Positions 7,023 through 11,110 of a DNA stretch of 11,110 nt are shown one piece after another. The DNA lies in NCBI GenBank assembly GCA_030642125.1, contig DAOWOJ010000006.1:1-11110 (forward strand), read 5' to 3'. This DNA is from Candidatus Aenigmatarchaeota archaeon. Lineage in GTDB: Archaea > Aenigmatarchaeota > Aenigmatarchaeia > DAOWOJ01. The notes below the pieces were generated by a model. The model did not search any database, had not been told where the DNA came from, and worked only from the letters and a program-made list of their open reading frames with translations. How positions within the stretch are numbered: position 1 is the stretch's first letter; the number at the start of each line of letters is the position of its first letter. The position numbers and the translations under genes are program-made.

Positions 7023-7568
7023 TTATATAGTCTCAGGACCATCTGTTATTTCGCCATTTTCATCATATACTGTTATAGTTGATTGACTAATTCCAAGTCT
7101 TGAAATATTAATTTTATCGGTTCCGGTATATCCTACACACATATTTATTCTTGAAATTTCATTAGAGACTTCATCATCTGTTATCATTTCTTCATATTTG
7201 CCATCTCGTGAAGTATATATACCATAAAGAATTTGACCAATATTATTATTAGCATTTTCTGATGATTTTCTACCAACAATAACACAATCTCCTTCATTAA
7301 GATTTGTACTATGTGGGTTTTGTGATGATCCTAAATACAATTTGATATTTTCATTTTCACGTTTTATTTCAACTGAGTCTTTTCCGTCTGCATCTCTAAC
7401 TACAACTTTATATCCATTTTCTTGTAAACAAGTTCTAGCTGTTTTCTGCTGATCTCCATAACGACGATTATTATATAACATTCTTTCAGATGTTTCATCA
7501 TCATGATTATAAATTGCATTCTGAAACACTGTATTTATAGAATCAGTAAGTCCGTCTTTTATTTCCAT
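7023..7568 (-). CDS. Unrecognised ~180-residue family, copy 1 (possible divergent FHA-like C-terminal half)
   Basis: I do not recognise this protein. It is 181 residues, hydrophilic, with no signal peptide or membrane segment. It is a clear paralogue of the gene at 8758-9294: both begin MEIKD, both have a hydrophobic V/I-I-G-R strand near residue 100 (VIVGRKSSEN), and both end with nearly the same 17 residues (TVYDENGEITDGPETI here). The middle is very divergent. The order GR (99-100), VSNEIS (134-139), INISRLG (153-159) recalls an FHA domain, but the canonical Ser-Arg-x-x-His and Asn-Gly are not present, so phosphopeptide binding is not supported. The start is fixed by the 90-nt block shared with the paralogue. 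TATTTAAA on the minus strand, 21-28 nt upstream of the ATG (7589-7596), suggests a leaderless mRNA. The 3' flank is T-rich (minus strand), a likely terminator. Confidence 0.75.
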   Translation of the reverse strand: MEIKDGLTDSINTVFQNAIYNHDDETSERMLYNNRRYGDQQKTARTCLQENGYKVVVRDADGKDSVEIKRENENIKLYLGSSQNPHSTNLNEGDCVIVGRKSSENANNNIGQILYGIYTSRDGKYEEMITDDEVSNEISRINMCVGYTGTDKINISRLGISQSTITVYDENGEITDGPETI

Positions 7569-7644
7569 TATATTAATTATATTAAAGATTTAAATACTTT
7601 TCTGTTATTTATTACTAATAAGTTAGAAAATGTGATAAAATAAA
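7555..7644. repeat. 90-nt block identical to 9281-9370: start codon plus two-way promoter module C
   Basis: All 90 bases match 9281-9370. On the minus strand the block holds a purine-rich stretch (AGAAAAG, BRE-like), then TATTTAAA, then the first five codons of the family gene. On the plus strand the same sequence has TTTAAATACTTTT...ATTACTAATAAGT...GTGATAAAATA, matching the promoter and leader of the plus-strand TPR genes but with ATA where the TPR gene has its ATG. The near-palindromic TATTTAAATA core could serve both directions. Plus-strand sequence after the block (to 7701) codes for nothing recognisable. Confidence 0.85.
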
Positions 7645-7701
7645 CTAACTTCGATAACAAAGTAAATTTTATAAAATTTTTTAATCTATTATATACTAAA
7701 T

Positions 7702-8704
7702 CTACAACCAACTGACATCAACATCTTCTACCCTGAAATTTTGTATTATCTTAGATTTTGATATATCAATTGGTTTTTGTGATTTATACATTAACATGCA
7801 TGTCCATGCTATATTTATGCCATTATCCCCACAAAATTCTTTTGGAACAACAAAAAAATTAGATTTTCTATCTTCACACATTATATTTAACATTTCTGTG
7901 AGTCTTTGATTTGATGCAACTCCTCCAACTAATAATACTTCATTCTTTTTTGTGTGAGCAATTGCTCTTTCCACAACTTCTGTTAGCATTGCAAAACATG
8001 TTTCTTGTAAAGAATAACATATATTTTCTAATTTTTCACCAGATTTAAATTTCTTTTTTGCTTCTGTAAGAATTCCTGTAAAACTCATATCCATTCCTTT
8101 TACAGAATATGGTAACGAAGTCCATTTTCCATTTTTAGCTAATTTTTCTATGATTGGTCCTCCTGGTTGCGGTAATTCACAGAATCTAGCAAAAGAGTCA
8201 AGAACATTGCCTATTGGTTGATCTAAAACCTCTCCTAAAATTCTGTATTTTTTTTCAATAAAACTTATGATTTGTGTATTTCCTCCACTAGTGTATAATA
8301 TTATAGGATCTTCTGATTTAGTCATTAATTTTCCAATTTCTATATGAGCGATAGCATGATTACATCCAAATAATGGTTTGTTTTCTTTTAAACTTAATAT
8401 TCTTGCTACTATTGCTCCAACTTTCAAGCATGGTGGCATTCCTGGTCCAATTGCAAATCCTATCATATCTATATCTTCTAGTTTGATTTCAGCTATTTCT
8501 AATGAGTTATTTAAAACATTTTTTGCTACATTTATATGATGATCTACAGCTTCTCTTGGAATTATACCATTTTTCGATTTATATACATCTTTTACATTAG
8601 ATAAAATTTTTCCATGTTCATCTATTATACCGATACCAAAAGTATTTCTGCTAATTAAGTGCAGTACTTTCGATACCTAAAGATATAATTTTATTATCTT
8701 TCAT
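7702..8704 (-). CDS. kae1: Kae1/TsaD, tRNA N6-threonylcarbamoyladenosine synthase subunit, split by a 13-nt BHB intron
   Basis: Catalytic subunit of the KEOPS complex, which transfers threonylcarbamoyl to A37 of ANN-decoding tRNAs. Spliced coding sequence is complement(7702..8645 and 8659..8704): 990 nt, 329 residues, normal for a Kae1 without the Bud32 fusion. Exon 1 (46 nt) encodes MKDNKIISLGIESTA plus the first base of codon 16. Unspliced, the frame meets TAG two codons later (GIESTALN, stop). Removing 13 nt gives His16 and GIESTAHTFGIGIID, the conserved N-terminal ATP-site motif. Other marks: GPGMPPCLKVG (about 82-92), metal ligands His112 and His116 in NHAIAHIEIG, GGVASNQRL, and Asp289 in CGDNGINIAW. 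The ATG at 8466 is internal (residue 76) and would drop the ATP-site motif. ATG 8704 has no Shine-Dalgarno. A duplicated fragment lies at 5320-5424. If the intron is not spliced, this is a frameshifted essential gene, which is unlikely. Confidence 0.88.
8646..8658 (-). other. 13-nt bulge-helix-bulge intron in kae1 mRNA
   Basis: On the minus strand the intron is TTAATTAGCAGAA. Central 4-bp helix: exon CTGC (8664-8661) with intron GCAG (8651-8648). Bulge 1 is ACT (8660-8658), cut AC|T; bulge 2 is AAA (8647-8645), cut AA|A. The intron loop is TAATTA (8657-8652). The outer exon-exon stem pairs AAAGTA (8670-8665) with TACTTT (8644-8639), all Watson-Crick, and extends outward to 13 pairs including G-U (GGTATCGAAAGTA with TACTTTTGGTATC). 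The cut sites dictated by the BHB rule coincide exactly with the 13 nt that the protein family alignment requires to be absent. The intron is phase 1, within the codon for His16. Confidence 0.85.
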
Positions 8705-8729
8705 TTGATATATTTTTAAATGCAATTAC

Positions 8730-8752
8730 AAAAGAATAATGTTTTTAATAAA
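8730..8752. repeat. 23-nt repeat, identical to 3862-3884
   Basis: Identical to the ATPase 3'-end block. Here it lies between kae1 and the upstream unknown-family gene (both minus strand). On the minus strand it gives TTTATTAAAAACATTATTC, which could either end the upstream transcript or supply an A/T-rich promoter element about 30-50 nt before the kae1 ATG. Confidence 0.6.
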
Positions 8753-8757
8753 TTATA

Positions 8758-9294
8758 TTATATAGTCTCAGGACCATCTATTATTTCACCAGTTTCATCG
8801 TATGCTGTGATAGTTACTGGATTCTTTCCGAAGTTTGAAATTTTAATTTCACGGCCATGTGTTCCATATTTCGCTTCAATATAACATTGTACTATTGAAA
8901 TGTCTCTAGGAACCTTTGTGTTTGTAATAGTTTTTTCATATTCATCTTCTGGTGAAATTCTTGTGCAATAAAGACAATCATTTGTCGAGTCTCTACCAAT
9001 AATATGACCTTCTATTTTTTCCCCAATAACGGTAAAATATGCTTCTTCTCCTGATCTTAAACCCATTACACTATTTCCACTTCCATGTCCTACAGAAAAT
9101 AAATTTTCGCCACGTGTACTGTCAACTATAAGTTTACATCCTTCTCCTAAACTAGCTTCAATCGTTCTTGAGTCACCTTTGTGTATATTGTAGTTTCTCT
9201 TTATACTTTCATGTGAACCTACATCAAGAGCATTAAATGTACTTTCAAGTACTTTTCTGTAATGCTTAGTAGTAGATAAATCTTTTATTTCCAT
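8758..9294 (-). CDS. Unrecognised ~180-residue family, copy 2 (possible divergent FHA-like C-terminal half)
   Basis: A 178-residue paralogue of the gene at 7023-7568; not recognised. It begins MEIKDLSTTK and ends TAYDETGEIIDGPETI, close to copy 1 at both ends, with a divergent middle. The C-terminal half again has a hydrophobic strand and Gly-Arg (HIIGRDSTND, GR at 100-101), VPRDIS (128-133), then IKISNFG (150-156), an FHA-like order lacking the usual His and Asn-Gly. Gly/Ser-rich SVGHGSGNSVMG (67-78) may be a loop. No membrane segment or signal. The promoter and start lie in the 90-nt block identical to copy 1, with TATTTAAA 21-28 nt before the ATG, so a leaderless transcript is likely. kae1 follows 53 bp downstream on the same strand and may partly depend on this transcript. 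Confidence 0.75.
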   Translation of the reverse strand: MEIKDLSTTKHYRKVLESTFNALDVGSHESIKRNYNIHKGDSRTIEASLGEGCKLIVDSTRGENLFSVGHGSGNSVMGLRSGEEAYFTVIGEKIEGHIIGRDSTNDCLYCTRISPEDEYEKTITNTKVPRDISIVQCYIEAKYGTHGREIKISNFGKNPVTITAYDETGEIIDGPETI

Positions 9295-9370
9295 TATATT
9301 AATTATATTAAAGATTTAAATACTTTTCTGTTATTTATTACTAATAAGTTAGAAAATGTGATAAAATAAA
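9281..9370. repeat. 90-nt block identical to 7555-7644: start codon plus two-way promoter module D
   Basis: No mismatch to 7555-7644 in 90 bases, while the coding bodies just inside the block have diverged strongly. The identity ends abruptly on both sides (after the MEIKD codons and after GATAAAATAAA). TTTAAATA is at 9315-9322. The plus-strand side resembles the TPR promoters; sequence beyond 9370 to the end of uS10 at 9420 shows no gene. Confidence 0.85.
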
Positions 9371-9419
9371 TCACATATACTTTTTTATGATTCGTTTAGA
9401 AAAAGATAAAAAATTTATT

Positions 9420-9740
9420 TCAGTTTTTTAGTTCTATTGATAATTGAATATCACTTGATATATTCATTCTCATGATTTGATGTAAAACTCTTTCATTTGC
9501 CCCAATGTCTAAAATTCTTTTATGTATTCTCATTTCATACTTATCCCATGTAGCATTTCCATGACCTGTGCCACTTCCGCAAGGAGTTCTCATTACTGGT
9601 ATCTTTAATTTTTTTGTTGGTAATGGAGATGGTCCTCTAAATGATACTCCATACTTTTCAGCCATTCTTTTTATTTCATTGCATACTTCATCCAATTTTT
9701 GGATGTTGATACATGATATTTTTATTCTTGCAATTTGCAT
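9420..9740 (-). CDS. rps10: Small ribosomal subunit protein uS10
   Basis: Component of the head of the 30S subunit. The 106-residue protein starts MQIARIKISC and follows archaeal uS10: KLDEVCNEIKRMAEKYGVSFRGPSPLPTK, then ATWDKYEMRIHKRILDI (about 63-79, the conserved RIHKR), ending with MRMNISSDIQLSIEL. Between residues 52 and 62 it has TPCGSGTGHGN, several residues longer than the usual SPDGEGT-type loop. A clear Shine-Dalgarno GGTGA (9745-9749, minus) stands 4 nt before the ATG. The gene begins only 27 nt after the end of the tRNA-Gln gene, so they are probably one transcript. It is not next to EF-1alpha, its usual archaeal neighbour, at least on the visible side. Confidence 0.93.
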   Translation of the reverse strand: MQIARIKISCINIQKLDEVCNEIKRMAEKYGVSFRGPSPLPTKKLKIPVMRTPCGSGTGHGNATWDKYEMRIHKRILDIGANERVLHQIMRMNISSDIQLSIELKN

Positions 9741-9787
9741 TTATTCACCAATTCAACTTAATTGAAATAGCCCCGGACAGGTTCGAA

Positions 9788-9807
9788 GTCGGCGATATAT
9801 TATATCT
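9788..9807 (-). other. tRNA-Gln intron 3, T-arm 53/54 (20 nt)
   Basis: An exact BHB: exon CGGC (9813-9810) pairs with intron GCCG (9793-9790); bulges AGA (9809-9807, cut AG|A) and ACT (9789-9787, cut AC|T); inner helix GATAT/ATATC with loop AAT. Cutting at these sites gives a normal T-arm, five pairs (one G-U) and loop TTCGAAC. Without removal, the sequence before TTCGAAC (CCGAC) cannot pair with CTGTC. Confidence 0.87.
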
Positions 9808-9822
9808 CTGCCGTCATCGGGC

Positions 9823-9858
9823 ATTTTCCATATCATCTTTTCAAATTTTTGGATTTGA
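9823..9858 (-). other. tRNA-Gln intron 2, anticodon loop 37/38 (36 nt, or nested 23 + 13)
   Basis: At the canonical archaeal position. Single-intron reading: exon TTTT (9864-9861) pairs with GAAA (9828-9825), bulges GG|T and AT|G, inner helix CA-A-ATC with GAT-A-TG containing one A-A mismatch. Alternative: TTTT pairs with AAAA (9841-9838), bulges GG|T and GA|T, inner helix CAAAT/ATTTG, which would first release 23 nt (9858-9836). The 13 nt left (9835-9823) can form a second BHB. All routes give the same mature loop. Confidence 0.78.
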
Positions 9859-9874
9859 CCAAAACCCGACATAC

Positions 9875-9892
9875 TTGGTCATTGAAATTATT
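9875..9892 (-). other. tRNA-Gln intron 1, D-loop (18 nt)
   Basis: The D-arm is interrupted after AGTGGTCAA. Exon GGTC (9898-9895) pairs with intron GACC (9880-9877), extendable to TGGTCA/TGACCA. Three-nucleotide segments AAA (AA|A) and AAG (AA|G) follow each strand, as in a BHB. The outer stem is poor, so this is a relaxed motif. Because both junctions carry AA, the exact boundary may shift by up to 2 nt with no change in the mature sequence. Confidence 0.75.
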
Positions 9893-9936
9893 TTGACCAC
9901 TATACTACGGGGCTATAAACATACTTTTATGTTAAT

Positions 9937-9950
9937 CATTTAAATTTTTA
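9937..9950 (-). promoter_or_regulatory. Likely TATA element of the tRNA-Gln/rps10 transcript
   Basis: On the minus strand TAAAAATTTAAATG lies 23-36 nt before the first base of the tRNA, the expected place for an archaeal TATA box. No other promoter-like sequence fits in the 27 nt between the tRNA and rps10, which has its own Shine-Dalgarno, so this promoter probably serves both. Confidence 0.5.
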
Positions 9951-10146
9951 AAAATAAATACTATCGTAAAAGAGTTAATAATCCATGTCGATAGTGTTAA
10001 GTACAAAGTTACAAAGAAAACAAAAATTGTAGAAGAAATTTATGATGAAATTCGGAGATCGTATAAAATTTGTGGAAAAAAGAAACTAATATACTATTTC
10101 AGATGTTTTTCATTGCTAAAAATGATTTCAAAGATACTAATATTTG

Positions 10147-10160
10147 TTTTATATAAATAA
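10147..10160 (+). promoter_or_regulatory. Possible TATA element of dnaJ
   Basis: TTTTATATAAATAA is a good match to the archaeal TATA consensus 43-56 nt before the dnaJ ATG, which predicts a 20-30 nt leader. TGATG (10193-10197) shortly before the ATG is a possible Shine-Dalgarno. No heat-shock operator was recognised. Confidence 0.4.
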
Positions 10161-10202
10161 ATAACCTTTAATGTAATAATAAATACTATATTTGATGATA
10201 TT

Positions 10203-11110
10203 ATGCAAAAAGATTATTATGAAATTTTAGGCGTTGATAAAAATGCGTCTCAGGAAGATATAAAGTCTTCATTTAAAAAACTTGCGCGAAAATATCACCC
10301 TGATATGAATCTTGATAATAAAGCGGAATCAGAAAAAAAGTTCAAGGAAATGAATGAAGCATTTCAGGTCTTAAGTGATCCTGAAAAAAGAGCTCAATAC
10401 GATCAATTCGGTAGTGCTTCTTTTAATGCAGAAGATTTTAGTAATTTTAATTTTAGAGATATATTTTCTGATATCGGAGATATTTTTAATGTTTTTTCTG
10501 GTTTTGGTGGAGGAAACAGAGAAGATAATTCTATCGGTCAAGATTTAATATATAATATAAGTATAACTTTGGAAGAAGCTTTTTTCGGAACTGATAAAAA
10601 GATTGTTGTTTCAAGACACAAGAATTGTGACAAATGTAATGGTACAGGTAGTAAAGATGGTCATTTGAAAGAATGTAAAAGATGCAATGGTTCTGGAAAG
10701 ATTAAAAATATAAGTAGATCTGGTTTTTCTCAATTTATAAGCGTAAGGATGTGCAATGAATGCAATGGGACAGGAAAAATAATAGATATACCATGTTCAA
10801 ATTGCAAAGGAATTGGTAAAATAAGTGAAACGAAAACAATAGATGTAAAAATTCCTCGTGGAATTGATGATGGATCACATTTAAGAATTTCTAATCAAGG
10901 TGAAATTGGAACAAAAAGCCGTGGTGATTTATATATTGTAATTAATGTTGAATCGCATAGTATTTTTGAAGTGCATGATGATGATTTATATTGTAAAACA
11001 GAAGTAAGTTTTACACAGGCATGTCTTGGAGACGAAATACCTATACCTACAATAGATGGAAAAGCAAAACTAAAAATACATCCTGGTACACAAAGTCATA
11101 CAGTTTTCAG
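10203..11110 (+). CDS. dnaJ: Chaperone DnaJ (Hsp40, type I), 3' truncated by the window
   Basis: Co-chaperone that stimulates the DnaK ATPase and delivers unfolded proteins, in the cytoplasm. 302 residues are visible and the frame runs off the right edge. Order: J domain 1-70 with HPD at 32-34; short Gly/Phe-type linker (about 71-108) that is richer in Asp and Asn than usual with one GFGGG; four zinc-binding repeats CDKCNGTG (142-149), CKRCNGSG (158-165), CNECNGTG (184-191), CSNCKGIG (198-205); then C-terminal substrate domains (KIPRGIDDGSHLRI, GDLYIVINV, QACLGDEIPIPTIDG). All eight zinc cysteines are present. No dnaK or grpE is visible; either may lie beyond the right edge. The short gap and lack of homology upstream support ATG 10203. 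Confidence 0.95.
   Translation, partial: MQKDYYEILGVDKNASQEDIKSSFKKLARKYHPDMNLDNKAESEKKFKEMNEAFQVLSDPEKRAQYDQFGSASFNAEDFSNFNFRDIFSDIGDIFNVFSGFGGGNREDNSIGQDLIYNISITLEEAFFGTDKKIVVSRHKNCDKCNGTGSKDGHLKECKRCNGSGKIKNISRSGFSQFISVRMCNECNGTGKIIDIPCSNCKGIGKISETKTIDVKIPRGIDDGSHLRISNQGEIGTKSRGDLYIVINVESHSIFEVHDDDLYCKTEVSFTQACLGDEIPIPTIDGKAKLKIHPGTQSHTVF

Larger units (their letters stand above)
9768..9914 (-). tRNA. tRNA-Gln(UUG) interrupted by three introns
   Basis: The 147-nt gene gives a 73-nt mature tRNA once inserts of 18, 36 and 20 nt are removed. Acceptor stem: AGCCCCG (9914-9908) with CGGGGCT (9775-9769), seven perfect pairs, discriminator A at 9768, CCA not encoded. T8 A9; D-stem GTAT (9905-9902) and GTAT (9874-9871) with G-U pairs at both ends; D-loop AGTGGTCAA. 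Anticodon stem TCGGG (9869-9865) with CCCGA (9821-9817), five pairs; loop TTTTGGG with anticodon TTG (9862-9860). Variable loop TGAC (9816-9813). T-stem GGCAG (9812-9808) with CTGTC (9780-9776), loop TTCGAAC (9787-9781). Read without introns, neither the anticodon arm nor the T-arm can form. Upstream TTTAAAT on the minus strand fits an archaeal tRNA promoter. A standard scan is likely to miss this gene. Confidence 0.88.
9936..10160 (+). other. Open frame without ATG in the tRNA-dnaJ gap; probable remnant or chance
   Basis: The 288-bp gap before dnaJ has no recognised gene. One plus-strand frame is open for 74 codons (ELIIHVDSVKYKVTKKTKIV, then EEIYDEIRRSYKICGKKK and a hydrophobic tail), ending at TAA 10158-10160. 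No ATG, GTG or TTG with a ribosome site begins it, and I recognise no family. A 7-bp inverted repeat ACTATCG (9960-9966) / CGATAGT (9989-9995) with a 22-nt loop lies near its beginning. It may be a decayed gene or chance. Confidence 0.2.

Noticed and set aside
7702..8466. kae1 taken as a gene starting at the internal ATG 8466 (254 residues)
   Set aside because: Homology to Kae1 continues upstream in frame to 8645 and, after the 13-nt intron, to ATG 8704; the short form would lack the N-terminal ATP-site motif.
9768..9914. A plus-strand tRNA using the palindromic TTCGAA as its T-loop
   Set aside because: No plus-strand T-stem, anticodon arm or D-arm forms, whereas the minus strand gives a full cloverleaf after intron removal.
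9568..9943. Plus-strand frames over uS10 and the tRNA
   Set aside because: They are antisense to uS10 and to the tRNA-Gln gene, which have strong family support.
10042..10048. ATGATGA as a C box of a C/D guide RNA
   Set aside because: No D box (CTGA) at a suitable distance and no C'/D' pair was found.
1..11110. CRISPR array, rRNA, transposase or replication origin
   Set aside because: No regularly spaced repeats, rRNA segments, transposase motifs or origin-like repeat clusters were seen on reading both strands.

Overview
The window is strongly AT-rich and archaeal. It carries a CDP-archaeol synthase (CarS), an archaeal uS10, a free-standing Kae1/TsaD, TATA-type promoters and GGTGA/GTGAT ribosome sites. 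A tRNA-Gln with introns at three places, two of them outside the anticodon loop, and a bulge-helix-bulge (BHB) intron in a protein gene suggest a lineage with a permissive tRNA-splicing endonuclease. An ARMAN/DPANN-type archaeon is my best guess, made without any search.

Layout. 1-3871 is housekeeping: the 3' part of a family II pyrophosphatase (+), convergent with carS (-), then a Ca2+-type P-type ATPase (+). 3895-6201 is worn accessory DNA: a truncated, frameshifted AAA/DUF4143 ATPase remnant holding a 38-bp near-perfect palindrome; a TPR gene whose 3' end was replaced by an antisense piece of kae1; and a VapB-like antitoxin overlapping a VapC toxin gene that has an in-frame stop. 6202-9370 holds an intact TPR gene and, on the other strand, two paralogues of an unrecognised ~180-residue family (possibly FHA-like) on either side of kae1. 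9420-11110 holds uS10 just downstream of the tRNA-Gln gene, then a 3'-truncated dnaJ.

Main result 1. The kae1 frame is broken near its N terminus by 13 nt (8646-8658). These form a textbook BHB: central helix CTGC/GCAG, two 3-nt bulges on opposite strands, and an outer stem of up to 13 bp. Cutting after the second nucleotide of each bulge removes exactly these 13 nt, restores the frame and rebuilds the conserved Glu-Ser-Thr-Ala-His motif. The spliced gene is 990 nt (329 codons plus stop).

Main result 2. A 147-nt locus (9768-9914, minus) resolves to a 73-nt tRNA-Gln(UUG) once inserts of 18, 36 and 20 nt are removed from the D-loop, anticodon loop and T-arm. The 20-nt T-arm insert sits in an exact BHB. 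The 36-nt anticodon insert can also be read as nested 23 + 13 nt introns, the 13-nt one having the same geometry as the kae1 intron.

Main result 3. The two unknown paralogues share a 90-nt block with no differences across promoter and start codon, plus a conserved 3' end, while their bodies are divergent. The same upstream module, in the same orientation, precedes both TPR genes. This looks like a cassette family kept alike at its edges by recombination.
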